Below are positions 1-12,136 of a DNA stretch of 64,000 nucleotides, piece after piece (the stretch's first letter is position 1; each line of letters opens with the position of its first letter). The notes under the pieces were generated by a model that saw nothing but the letters and a program-made list of their open reading frames with translations, was not told where the DNA came from and did not search any database. Location of the stretch: the NCBI RefSeq assembly GCF_964340395.1, contig NC_135550.1, forward strand, positions 31,452,676 through 31,516,675. The letters run 5' to 3'. Both the position numbers and the translations under genes were made by a program. This stretch comes from Glandiceps talaboti (Eukaryota; Hemichordata; Enteropneusta; Spengelidae).

Positions 1-1684
1 TGATCATCAAATAACCAATGTACCTTAATATTTACTTAGAATCCAGTGCTTACATTCTGTTTTAAACCTAGCCCTGCTACTAGGAATACTAGTACTTCTG
101 ATATCATTTGATATTTTATTCCATAACGAAGGACCGGCAAACTGATGTGAAGATTGGCCCAGTCGGCTATTATATTTGGGACATATTATATTTTTGAAAC
201 TCTAGCATATGATATAGGGGGTAGTTATACAGGGATTCATGATAAAATAATGTGTGGAGATCCGTTGCTGAAATGTGACAAATTAAAATGGAATCAATTT
301 GAGGATGGAGGTTAAAGAGGAGGGGAGGGAATAAATATATGACAGGATAAAAAGTGAGGCAAGATTTGAGTCGAATTCTTATAATACACCAAAGTTAGTT
401 CCAAGTGACTGTTTACACCAAAGTTAGTTCCAAGTGACTTTGTTTACACCAAAAAGTTAGTTCCAAGTGACTTTGTTTACACCAAAGTTAGTTCCAAGTG
501 ACTTTGTTTACACCAAAGTTAGTTCCAAGTGACTTTGTTTACACCAAAGTTAGTTCCAAAGTTTGTTTTGAATAGAATATGACCTGAAGGTGTTTACACT
601 GTACGTCACACTTTGGTGACCTTAGAGAACTCACAGTGCAAATTATAATAGTACGACGTGAGAGAATCTACACAGTTTGATGACCTAAGGGCAGTAAGAC
701 TGGAATTTTCATTAAGATGACCTCGGGGCATTTCAGCCAACCTTTATAATTATATGTCATTGGGGTAGTATCAATGGAATAGAATAGTATGGCTTGAGGG
801 CATGCATGTAGAATTTGAAATCAGATATAACTTGAGGGACCTCATGACTGATTATATACCAGTAGTGGTATGTCCCAAGGGTGTTCAACTGGGACTATAA
901 AATTAAAGTAAATGATGGAATTTTTTTAGTATGACCTGAGGATATTTGTACTGACCTTTAGGCAATATACAATGGAATTTGTAGTAGGACAAACTGAAGA
1001 CATACTCCGAGTCTCCATGGAATACATGAATAAATGATGATCTGTAATCAGCAAAGGGAATGACTGATATTTACTAAAGAAACTCAAAAGTAAGAAAGTC
1101 CTTGGGGTGCAGAGAGAGAAGAGAGATAGTCAGCAACATAATTGGCTGATCTGAATGCATCATTAAATATGTAGTAGGAAGACTTGCAGACATCTCTTGC
1201 AAAGAATTTGTCAGCCTTGGGCCTAGTGCAAGCATTTGAAAACAGGGTGATAGTACAACTTACAATGCAATGATGCAATGATGTTTTGTTATCTTATGTT
1301 AAATAGTTTAGTGTCCTATGTGGGACTTATCAATTTATAAATTCAGTTCTTGGTACGGTATACACAGAAATAGCCACATCCAGCAGCCCCCTTGGCTTAT
1401 AAGACATAAAGTATACCAAATCAAATAAATAAATAAATAGTTGTCACATGTTTCAATTGTATATGGTGTGTTTTCTGTGACTAAAAGCCTCATGTAGAAA
1501 GTTGGTGATGATCAATGCGAAATTTTGTAGAGGTTGAAAAACAGAAAAATTGTTATGAAATGTTGTCATCTATCATGTATATTCATAGCACCAAAGTTTG
1601 GGGCTAAAATTGTAGTATTCATGTTCAGCTTTTAAATTTTGCCAATTTTTGTAATTGTTTATATATTTATTTACTTTTTTCCAG
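1..1684. other. Upstream intron or flank of the Rab gene; no exon seen
   Basis: No coding exon is recognisable here. The following exon starts inside a GTPase domain, so this stretch is most likely the preceding intron and the first Rab exon(s) lie before the window. It is AT-rich and CpG-poor and contains a 31-bp tandem repeat near its left end. A polypyrimidine tract and CAG at 1682-1684 form the acceptor for the exon that follows. Confidence 0.5.
386..563. repeat. 31-bp minisatellite, about six copies
   Basis: Six consecutive copies of a 31-bp unit that begins ACACCAAAGTTAGTTCCAAG. The first copy is slightly shortened, the third has two extra A residues, and the last runs into unique sequence. 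The near identity of copies suggests recent expansion. It probably lies in an intron of the Rab gene. Confidence 0.9.
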
Positions 1685-1759
1685 TGGTATAATGACGTGA
1701 ATCAAAAAGTTATGCTTGCAAATGGACAGCCAGTACCAGTGTTACTTTTAGCCAACAAG
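1685..1759 (+). CDS. Rab gene, exon with first half of the G4 motif
   Basis: A 75-bp exon preceded by a T-rich tract and CAG, and followed by GTTAGT. It encodes 25 residues starting WYNDVNQKV and ending LLLANK. In Rab32-family proteins this is the end of alpha-3 and beta-5. Both ends are phase 0. Confidence 0.85.
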
Positions 1760-4082
1760 GTTAGTTTTTTAAAACCTGGTGTACTTTGAGTCTGGATCTA
1801 TCAATGTGATGACAACAAACGTTTTTGTGTAGCTTGTCATACTTTCATAAAAGTAGATGTAAATTAGTATAAATAGATTGTGTCAAGCCATATTATAGTC
1901 AGCCAGGACTGGGATGAAGAAGTTCAGAATAAACATATTGTGATTAAATAACTTGTGAAGTCTAAATGTGGATCTCTATAGACAAAATGTAATAGTTAAC
2001 ATAACTTAAATAGCCTTATTCTTGGGAATTTTCTAAAACTTTTCTCATTACGGCAGAAATTTGTGCATGAAATAATAATAGAAAAAGGTTGCAATTAAAG
2101 AAGAAACAGAAGAAAATATGAAACAATATTAAATATTAGTATGTTCCCTTAGAGAGTTTTAAATTATAATTTTAGCAGATTTTGAAGATTTTGAATGGTT
2201 CTGAAATTTCTTTACCAAAGGCGTTAGAGTTTCTCTTTCTACCTGCCTCTAATACCTGGCAGAAATGCAAATTAATTTTCTTTGGATTGGTTATGAAATA
2301 AAACTATGTTGCCATAAATAATTAAATGATCATGAAAGGTAAACTTGTGAGATATTGTGAAAATCTAAAAAAGAAAGATAGAATTATTCTATGTTGTTTT
2401 CTTTCAGGCTTATTAGAGGGTGTCATGTATAACTTTTATGTCATGTACTAAAAAAATAGATTTTGGAATGATTGAAATTTTGATTACATTGTAAAACTTG
2501 CAGCCACTATGTACAAAACAAATTCATTATGGAACTCAAACTATGGGTATTTCTTCCCACTGTCTATGGGTATTAAAACAGGACTCCTGAAGATAAATGT
2601 TCTCTCACTATTGTAAATACATATCATAATGGAATCAAATGCTGAAAAATGGTTTTGCAAAGAAGTTTACAACAGTTCAACATTCGATGTAGAGCCACCA
2701 AAATATCCATTTATCATCGAAGTACTTACTTTTCAATACTTTGAAAACATCTTTCACGTAGCCAAAGGAATTATGTCTTACTTAAAGTGTTAATTCTTTA
2801 GCTGGAGAATCTAAATCTACAGGAAGAAATTTGCTTATTGTGATTAGTTACTGACATTTAGAATATTTTCCGTACATGCTTGCAGTGATGTTAATGATGT
2901 CAGTGGGAGGTTATTTGTTTTACAATACTTTCCTCCAGCCATGTTGTAAATTTCATCATCTGTTCCATCGTAATGATGTTGATGCCTGCAGCTGTAAGAA
3001 AGGAAAACAGAGATCAGACCAAGTTGTGTTGTGCACCAAATTTAGCTTCAGAAACATGTATATGTATATTATGTCAAATATTTTCATGATTGATGTATCA
3101 ACTTTTATAGTTCTGTTTCATTTTTATGGCTTTTAGCGCAATTTTTGTATAATTCTTGTAATGGCGCAATGAGATTTTTTGAATTTTTTACCATGTTTTA
3201 TCCAACAGGGCTGTTCAAATCATAAAGAAAAAACAGTTTGTATATTGTTAAAAAAACTAAATGTTCTCCTGAAATTGCATGCCGATTTTATGAAATACAT
3301 GTATAGGATACTGTACATTGTGGGAAATTTTGCCCTGAGCACAATTTTTGCCTGAGCACAAATTTCTCCTCACATATATATAAAGCTCAAAAAAGGTGAG
3401 GAATTTGATGAAGAGGTGATATTTATCGAACTTTGAAGTAAAAAAATGTTGATGATGTTATCTGTCAGTAATTTCTATAAAACCCATTTTTGACCTGTAG
3501 TGTGACCTTGAAGACGTGATGGTAGATGATCAATCCCTAGATGCCTTCTGTAGAGAAAATAAATTTGTTGGTTGGTTTGCAACTTCAGCAAAAGAAGATA
3601 AAAATATTAGTGAGTACTTTCATTCAGTTTCCAAAATGTGTTGTAATTGTTTTTCCATTTTTTTCTCTCTGCAGTTTTAGCTGTTGCCATCAAATTGGGC
3701 ATGGCACATTTTATGATTTGTTTATATTTTCACATGTTTTACTAAGAATACTCACTTTGTGAAGGAGGTTGACAAACATCTGACAAGTATATGTTACTGA
3801 CAATACTAATCACAATAAATATTTGTAAAATATGATATCCTTCTTGCATCAAGTATTATAGGGTTGCTGGTATAGAACATAACAGAATACAATCCACTAA
3901 TGTCTATATGTGTTCATATGTTTACAGATGAAGCCATGGTGTTTTTAGTACAAAATGTTCTTCATCTGACCACCGAAGGCACCAGACAAGAAGAGTGCAT
4001 CATGTTGCCATCAAATGCATACCCAGATGAACAAGATCCAGAAGATAGTGAAAGAAAAAGTTCATGTTGTCTTAATTCATAG
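1685..4082 (+). CDS. Rab32/Rab38/Rab29-subfamily small GTPase, 3' part (three coding exons)
   Basis: Coding exons are 1685-1759, 3501-3609 and 3928-4082, with GT/AG introns and consistent phases (0, then 1). The joined peptide carries the G4 guanine-specificity motif as LLLANKCD, split across the first intron, and the G5 motif as TSAKED. It ends in a hypervariable tail, KSSCCLNS, where two adjacent cysteines are the likely geranylgeranylation site. The NGQPVPVLLLANKCDL and NINEAM stretches resemble Rab29, while FVGWFATSAKE resembles Rab32/38, so I assign only the subfamily. These proteins act on lysosome-related organelles, the trans-Golgi and mitochondria-associated membranes, and in vertebrates bind LRRK2. 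The P-loop and switch regions are outside the window. The gene is tail-to-tail with TIMM9, 8 kb apart. Confidence 0.88.
1760..3500 (+). other. Rab gene intron
   Basis: Starts GTTAGT and ends TGTAG. It is AT-rich with no recognisable exon or mobile element. The small open frame at 2876-3136 has no coding character that I can identify. Confidence 0.75.
3501..3609 (+). CDS. Rab gene, exon with CD of G4 and the G5 motif
   Basis: A 109-bp exon followed by a strong donor, GTGAGT. It encodes CDLEDVMVDDQSLDAF, then FVGWFATSAKEDKNI. TSAK is the G5 box that contacts the guanine base. It ends in phase 1, matching the next exon, which restores NEAMVFLVQNVL. Confidence 0.87.
3928..4082 (+). CDS. Rab gene, last coding exon with prenylation tail
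   Basis: The acceptor TTTACAG precedes the exon. It encodes the last helix and a variable acidic linker, ending KSSCCLNS and TAG at 4080-4082. A CC pair followed by two residues fits Rab prenylation sites of the CCXX type. AATAAA signals occur at 4628-4633 and 4662-4667, so a 3' UTR of about 0.55 kb is possible. Confidence 0.85.
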
Positions 4083-4750
4083 AATGTAGACTGGGACATT
4101 GATCCACTACTACGGCAATCTACAGTATAGGGACATGTAATCTTGTTTTGATAGTAAATGAATAATGTTGCTAAGTATGAGTATACCATGCATGAGCCAT
4201 TTAGAACAAAAAATATGGAATATATACTCTGGTCATTCTACATCATAACAATGCACATATTATGTCACAACAAAGTGTGTCTACATCACTGGTTCTGCTG
4301 TGTTTGAAATATTAGTCAAAATGTTCAAAATTGCCATTACTTTCCTCGATTTGTCTTTGATATTACTGGCACTGGTATAAATATGTTATTCTCCAATATT
4401 TTTCATCATTCAAATGGAAAATACTTGTGACCTCGGCTATCGACTCAGTGACAAAGACCCCTTTTTGGTCACTTGTATTTTCCTTGGCTGAACAAAGAAA
4501 AATATTGGTGAATAACATCTACGTATAAACTATGTGTCCTCCCCCTCTGTACACACAAAAGTAAAAGAGATGAAACCATGTGAATTGTCTGGTAAAATTC
4601 TTAACTAGGACAGACCATTTGCCTCCAAATAAAATATTCAAACAAGCAATGATGTAGAATGAATAAATTTCTGCTACAAATAGTGCTAAGTAAGAGTTCT
4701 AAAATTGAAAATGTATTTAGCAAATTTCCACCATTTCTAGGTTGGTACCT

Positions 4751-4878
4751 ACTACTCTGTATGCAAATCATGGTGATAGCAGTGTGCTGATTGGCCAAGA
4801 TGAAGACTTATGACATAAACTGACCAAAAGTGTACGGTGATCATTTTTACATGAAATAGTATTTGCATACAGAGTAGT
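4751..4878. repeat. 18-bp perfect inverted repeat, arms 92 bp apart
   Basis: ACTACTCTGTATGCAAAT at 4751-4768 is the exact reverse complement of 4861-4878. Imperfect pairing continues outward into the GTTGG sequences. Each arm contains the octamer ATGCAAAT, a POU-domain binding motif. The layout fits a small hairpin or MITE-like remnant, but no target duplication is clear. Confidence 0.6.
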
Positions 4879-7800
4879 TGGCAACGTACTTTTGACTCGG
4901 TACTTCCCATTCTCTTTATACTGGCAGACTTGCTAATTTATGTTATTTCATTTATCCACACAAACAAGATGGAGTAAAAGTATAGCAATATTATTTGTAT
5001 TTGTATCATAATTTATCTATCTATACAAGCAAGATTACGTGTCCCTGTGATGTACGGTATCTTTGTTTTTATAACAGTATTCATATAAACACACTTGTTT
5101 GTATTACAGAACTTTCATGGTTGTTGTGTGTCATGCAGTATAGGACAATATTAACAGCTAGACATAAGAAATAACATCAAAGGGTTATTGGAAGAATGTC
5201 AACAGCAGCTAAGACTGACTTTAAGATGTATCGACATACACTGTTTGTTTTTGTCAAATCAAACTTCAAAATGCTTCGCATCAGTTTTGTGTGCACATTA
5301 TATCAGCATAGACCACCACATTTTATAATGTAACAAATATATTTATCATGCTTCTATAGAAAATATAAATAAGTGCTATTGTAGTAACCCTGTATTGGTA
5401 TTTCCCATGCTCAAAATATGTCTGTGCAACTCTGGAACACCAAACCATTTGAAAAGTAGACATTTTTAACATTAACATTAAAATGTAAACATCGTACGGG
5501 GTGGGGTGGGGTATGTATCAGTATGTTTGAGTACAAAAATGACTAGAATCGTTGACTAGTTTCACATTATAACATTCACATACTTTAATACTGAGCATAC
5601 TAGATTCACATTACATAATGCTACACATATAGGACCCCCTCTCACTTTGCATGAAGATGATGTGGGGTGGGGGTGGGGGTTGTTGTTGTTGTTGTTGTTA
5701 CACTATTCCAGTTTAACAGGGTAGACAAGATAGAAAGAGACATTTTACAAAATATGATTACACAACATAGCCAATAATCATCATTACAATATTCTAGAAT
5801 CATGTATTTTATTGAGAATTATGAACGATATTTGAATTATGTGTATTTTATATTTGGATAAAGAAGAAGAGAAATGGTAGTAAATGTGCTAGTTTCCCAC
5901 CTTCATATGACAAAAAATAAGATTAGTTTGTTGATAGCAGATTTCCACTAACTACTGCAGGTCACAAAATCTAATGTCATGGTAATGAATATTCATGAGT
6001 TGAGTATTCTGATTTGTGGAGAATTTGTTATAGTTAATCGATTGTGTGGTCAACTCATTTTTAATCACATTTGTAGCTCAAAATGTAACCAATTTTATTG
6101 ATTGGTCAACTAATCTCAAATCAAAACTTTTACTAGTGAAATTCCGGTCTCCAGATGTCCATAGAGACACAACTGTTCTGTAATGTATTCACTATTTTTG
6201 AAGTTTCTCTGATCTGTATTTTGTAAAATGATTGGAAATTCAAATTACTTGAAAACTGATAGTTTTGTTCAATATTCACACAAGCTTACAACTGATTATT
6301 TCATTACTGCCAGTACCGGTAGGAGATGTGTGTTGGCGACATTGTGGTTGAGATTAGGGTAGCAAACGTAAAGAGTAGGTGTGAAGTGTGGGGGTGGTAG
6401 GGATCTCACATTGGAAGCTTGGAGAGTTTTCCTCACATTCTTGTCTGCCTTTACCCTTACCTTCTTAGCAAGTGGTGAAATTTGAAATTAGATCCTTGTT
6501 TGACAGTGAATGTTTTCTGCTCATTCCAATGTTCTAAATGTAAATTGTGTATAGTCCACCATGCAAAATTAAATTCCACAGATGACCAAAATGTTTTAGA
6601 TAATATTAAAGCATACTGTTACTTCATAGTCACTATTTTGTGTAAAACCACGACTTTATTTGTATATGCAGAAGTCAAAAAAGCAGTGAAACATTGCCTT
6701 TCATATGACAAGTAGAGATGTACACAGCACAGCTAGAGTCCCAAGCACTCATTTCCTGAATTTTGATTTGAAATGATGCTATGTAAGTGATACAACATGA
6801 TTAGGGGCAAAACCAGAAAAGAAATGAATAATTGATGCTTTATATATGTCTATATGTGATATACTATTTCTAGAATCCCACAACTATTAATTCAAGAGTC
6901 TTAGATTTGTCTATCCCTAGAGAATCAGATAGCAATATGTCCTGCAGTAAAACTGCAGTTTAAAGCTACATCCTGAAATACATGTCATGCCATTAAAAGA
7001 TGAATTTAGAATTAATACAGGAATAACTACATGCCATTGACCTAACACTTTCAACATATTCAACCCATTTATGAATTACCATATACTTTAGAAACCTGCA
7101 ACATTAAGAAGGTTACACTGAAAATTGATGATTTGGTGGCAGATACATGAAATTGTATGCTAGCGGAATTCACTTTTTGTGTTTGATCATTTTGTAGTAG
7201 ATTACAATCGGTTTATTTAGTTTGTTCCAAAATTTTCTTAGATTCATATTTTCTACCTAGACACCTTGAGAAGGGATTGAGACAGCATGGATTCCAGATA
7301 AACACACAGAGAAGAACAAATGAATCATGATCTAAATTAATTTATATTTTTGATTACTAGTAACAATTTTTACTTAGTCTAAGGCTGATATTATAAGAAT
7401 CTGGTAACTAATAATAACTCCATCTCATTCAGACAATGAACAAGTATTCTATCAGAAAGATACATGGATGGGGCATACCTTGGTTTTTATTACTTCATCT
7501 AGAAAGATTATTTTTAGAAAGTGATATTTATCTTCACAGTTTTAATCCCTCTGGTTAAAATGACCAACTTTGAAGAAAAAAACATCATACACAATTTATA
7601 GACGACTACATGGTGTCATAACAAAATGACTTCCAGGGTGAGTGAAATATAAGAAGATAATATTTGTTCATTAAAGCCCATAATATGTAAAGATTTGAAC
7701 TTCAAAATCCATAATCTGGGAAAGCATTAAAAATGGCCTTGACCGTAGTTTTGTCTTTCTTCATCATCACAACACAATAATGTCATTTTAATTAGCTATA

Positions 7801-8310
7801 TATGGAGCTAATAAAGACATCAATGCATTGTACATGAAATTTGTTATCTAGAAAAAAAGATTACATCACTAATAGTAATTAAAGTATATGTTGCATTCAA
7901 AGAACATAATTATTTTGATTAATAGTAAAAATACATTAAAAGTAGATAATTTGATGACATTATGTCATTACTTTTAATTTGCAGTACTTTTTGTTACAAT
8001 ATTTAATCAGATAAAAGATTTATCCTTTCATTTGGTTTTCAACAAATGTATTGTAGTAAAATGCCATACAGCTTTTTTGCAAGATCCACCTTTATGTGAG
8101 ATTTTGTGCATTTTTGTTTGTAAAAAATATGACAATTTTGATTAACTTTTTGTTTGTATTTTCAGTACTTTATGACATTTGTAAACAACTGTTATTTCAT
8201 TTATTTTACTTTTCAATAGTGTATATCAATTTATTCAACAACTTTCTTTCAGAGTTTTAAATTGACCTTTTTTTCTTTCCTGGGGGGATCATTCAATCTT
8301 CCAGACAGAT

Positions 8311-8336
8311 GGGGTCAGGGTGGGATAGGGGTGGGG
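8311..8336 (+). other. Candidate G-quadruplex tract
   Basis: Five runs of three or more G residues separated by loops of one to three bases (GGGG TCA GGG T GGG ATA GGGG T GGGG). This meets the usual sequence definition for a quadruplex. It sits in intergenic DNA, so no role is implied. Confidence 0.5.
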
Positions 8337-11300
8337 TACAAGATTACACCCTATGCATACATTTGTATTTTAATTTTTTTGACAGCAACAAGTAAGAATC
8401 AATCCAAACAAATTACCTTGTTAAATGACTGACAATCATTCATAAGGTGAATACTGGATAGTTTGCTATCGGCAATAATAGTGCTGGAATCATACCTTAC
8501 TATTCACCAAATTTGTCAGTTAATATTACCACCGATATTTCTACATTTTGATTTCATCGCTTTAAACCAGAGAGTATAAGATTGTTTTCCCTAAGTTTGC
8601 TATTTAATTGACTTGTACATGGCAGTCATTTCATGGTCAAAAAGTGGCCATTTCACCATAGTATTTAGAAATTGCTTTTTGATTTTGTGTTTTCCTTTGT
8701 AATAGTTAGTGTCTAATCACAACTAGTGATTGCCCTTAAAAAAAACTGTTACAGATAGATTGTCTATTTACGAAATGGGTAACTCCAATATATAAAACAG
8801 GTAACTGCAATTGGCAAAACAATATATTTAGAATTATACAATAGAAACAGTAATTTAGTGCAATTTATGAAGCCTCCCATCTGCTTCCACTCTCCTTGCA
8901 TTGTATTGTGATTTTGTGTACAATAGTCAATGGAGGCTGGGGGTGCAATATGTCACCTTGAACCATTGGTAATATAAGGGGAGTCTATGTTTCAACTCAT
9001 CTCTGTGTACCTAATGTAAAGTTATGCTTGGAAAGTCAAGCACTAAGAATACAGTGACAAAACATGCTATGTTTTTTGTGGGTTTTTTTGAAGTCTGTTA
9101 TTGAACACAACCAACACTACTACTAAGCCCATTGTTTTTGACATTTTGCCATTATTTGAGGAGTCTGATCAGTTACAAGATGCAAGTTATTAGATAACAG
9201 TAAATGAAATAGCTTTCACTTAATTGTGTTCTATTGTGTTCACTTTAGAATATCATTGCTATAGTTACATCATAGAATCACGGTGACTTTTATCTTGTAG
9301 TTCCACTATGTCATGGTAATATTGAAAATATAACATTCAAAGAAATACTGCAAGATGTGTCCAGGTAGTGATGGATTGTAGTTTGATGATAGAAATTTGT
9401 TGGTAGTGTCAACAAGACTGTTGTCAATTATGCAGTCAACTTGCTCAACAAGTGAATATTTTAGTCACTGTTCTGTAACATCCACTATACAATGTTCTCC
9501 CTAGTATGTTTTCACAAGAGAAGTCTAGGATCAGTCACATCACCATGGTGACATCACATCACCATGGTGACATCACATTGATACACATCATAAGGAGTGT
9601 CATGATTTGAAATATACCAATTTCTTTTTATCAGGAGGGCACTCACAAATTTTAAAGAGGTCTGAACTACTGTGCCCATGGACAAGTGTGTCCAAAACAA
9701 CCTTGCCCATTGATAAGTGCATATACACTGATGAGAAATACTACACACTGGCTACAATATTTCAAGATGTACATACTAATATCAAGCAATTTGAAACAAG
9801 TGTATAGTAGTTTATCATGTTATGGTGTGTAGATGATAATGGCGTTTTTGATACAGTAGTGTTGGAACCATTCAGGGCCTATATTCTATCTTATTAACCC
9901 TGGACCCTGAATATTGTATACAAGTTATAAACATAGAGAATGTTGGCATTTATTTTGTCTTTGTAGAATTTGACTTTTAAATTAATTTTGCTTTCAAATT
10001 TGAAAGTTTGTGATTTTCTTCCATGCAAGCATTACTTTTTCAACCAGGCATAAACTACTTGAATATGTTAATTTCAATTTCATATTTTATATCAAAATAT
10101 TGAATTTTCAGGGATGAAAATATTAAGATAATTCATAATAAACAAAATATTAAACAAAACCTTGAATGTTTCTGTTATTGTATGTCCAACACTATGTAGA
10201 ATTCAAGCACCACTTGAACACAAGTCACTCAGTTAGAGACAATTGTATGTTGTATGCTGTCAAAGCATAGTATCCCTGGAAAATTCAATGATCATTTCAT
10301 CTATCACTAGGAGGCATCTAATGATTAGGGCTAGCATAGCACTTTGGGAGTCATGGCCTCAGGAACAACTCAAGATGCCTGGAGGTACATCTCATTGATG
10401 TTATCAATTAATGAATGAATGAATGAAGAATGAAGTACAGTGTCTTGTAGGATTGCCCCAAGCATACATCAAAGAAAGACTAGATACTCTTGAAGCCCTC
10501 ATTTATTTGGTCAGACATGGTCCTCTGTGTTTCAGATGATCACTCACTGAATGTTGAAATAAACATAACATGGTACACACATCTACTTGATGATACTGCC
10601 ATTTCACAATGCAGCTGTAACGCTGAAAATTAATGATACAGAATTCACATAGCAAATTGTAAATCTTGTAACTTGCCTATCTTGTAAATCACACACACTA
10701 CTGGTATATTAACTACATGGCAGTGATGCCAAGCCACATATCTACTCTCTCAACATTTCTACTTCACACAAAATAACATTCAGGCAATACTGTGTCTAAT
10801 TCACACATTGTGAAAAAAAGAAGAACACCTTGTAAATCTGGAGATCAGCACCTTTATTCTTACAAATACAATTTATGTGACAAAATATGAACTGTACAAA
10901 CAAATTGTCTACAGTAAAATAGGTGTAGAGATTTGGTAAATTTTGAGTTGAATACTCATGGGGCACATGCACTATCATTTACTTTCTAGACTTTGAATGT
11001 ATGACTGAACTAACCATGGAAGCACAACAGAACTGTATCATATCAGGAAACTACCCCTTCCAATGATAAACCTCTACATACTGTAAAACTTAAATGAACA
11101 CTGGCTTGAAGTCTCCTTATTTATACACACAGTGATTAAAGTCACAGTACAATTTTAAAGCCAACATTTACTGGGTTCTATGTCAGTATAGACTATTTCA
11201 AAGCCATGCGAATTGAGAGACTTCTCCACACAGATAGTACTCTGAACCATGTTGAGATTTATTTTGCAAGGTTGTAATGGGCAGGTGACTTTGAATGTGT

Positions 11301-11465
11301 AGGGACTACATCTATATGTTTAGGTGAAAAAAATAATTGTGTGTTTCCAATAACATGGTCTCAGAGATATATGGTATATAGGTTGGGATTTTGTTTCATT
11401 TTATCTTTTCAATTGTTTTTGTTTTTTAACATTATTGCTTTGACCTAAAACCAAATGAAATGTCA

Positions 11466-11574
11466 GTCAGAATACCCCTTCTGTGATATTTCGATGAAAT
11501 ATGTACAGACATCACTGGTCGGTCAGAATACCCCTTCTGTGACACTTTGATGAAATATATACAGACATAGCTGG
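11466..11574. repeat. 56-bp tandem duplication
   Basis: Two adjacent, slightly diverged copies of a 56-bp unit beginning GTCAGAATACCCCTTCTGTG at 11466 and 11522. It lies downstream of TIMM9 in non-coding DNA. Confidence 0.75.
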
Positions 11575-11897
11575 GAAAGAAAAGACATGTATAAAGGTCA
11601 AGAAGACAAAGAATTTCTAAAAAATGTTAAGGATCAGTGGCTTAAACAGTCAAGTTATCAGAAATACACAATTATTTTTAATGTTTTGCCATAGTAACAA
11701 ATATACATGTCTTGAAGAAATCTACAGATTCCCAAACATCCAACACAGTAGGATTATAATACAGTAATCCAAGTCTAGCCTTTATCAAAACAGTAAATAA
11801 TGATATATAGTGCATGACATGAAATACCCTCTTGGTCTACAATTACCATTCCACAAACTTACCACCATTGACTTCACTGTTGGTCTCTAAAACATTG

Positions 11898-11903
11898 TTT
11901 ATT
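11898..11903 (-). terminator. TIMM9: Probable TIMM9 polyadenylation signal
   Basis: TTTATT on the plus strand reads AATAAA on the minus strand, 102 bp past the TIMM9 stop codon. It is the first canonical signal I see downstream, giving a short 3' UTR of about 120 nt. Confidence 0.6.
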
Positions 11904-12004
11904 TCACCCCACAATGTATAATGGAAACTTCATAAATCAAACACTAAAATAGGAGTTCATCTTGTTACTATTCATTGTTTTCTGAACCACCAATTCCTTG
12001 TATG

Positions 12005-12136
12005 TTATCTGCCAACAAAGCCTTTTTGTGCTGCTAGGATGTTTTCATTCTGTTGTACTTGATATTCTTGGAATCGTTGTGATATCCTCTGAGTCATTTT
12101 AAGATATTTCTCCATACAATTTGATGCACAGTTTTC
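12005..12136 (-). CDS. TIMM9: TIMM9 exon 3 (last coding exon)
   Basis: On the minus strand the acceptor TTCTGTTACAG precedes GAAAAC. The exon encodes [19 protein letters not shown], continues through [15 protein letters not shown], and stops with TAA at 12007-12005. It holds the second CX3C motif and the C-terminal helix. Confidence 0.94.
   Translation of the reverse strand, partial: ENCASNCMEKYLKMTQRISQRFQEYQVQQNENILAAQKGFVGR

Larger units (their letters stand above)
4083..11897. other. Intergenic region between Rab gene and TIMM9
   Basis: The first several hundred bases are probably Rab 3' UTR. The rest is AT-rich and CpG-depleted, without a frame I can assign. It contains a hairpin-forming inverted repeat (4751-4878), a G-rich tract (8311-8336), two adjacent copies of a TCACCATGGTGA palindrome near 9540-9575, and a 56-bp duplication (11466-11574). 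Both neighbouring genes end here, so no promoter is required. Confidence 0.6.
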
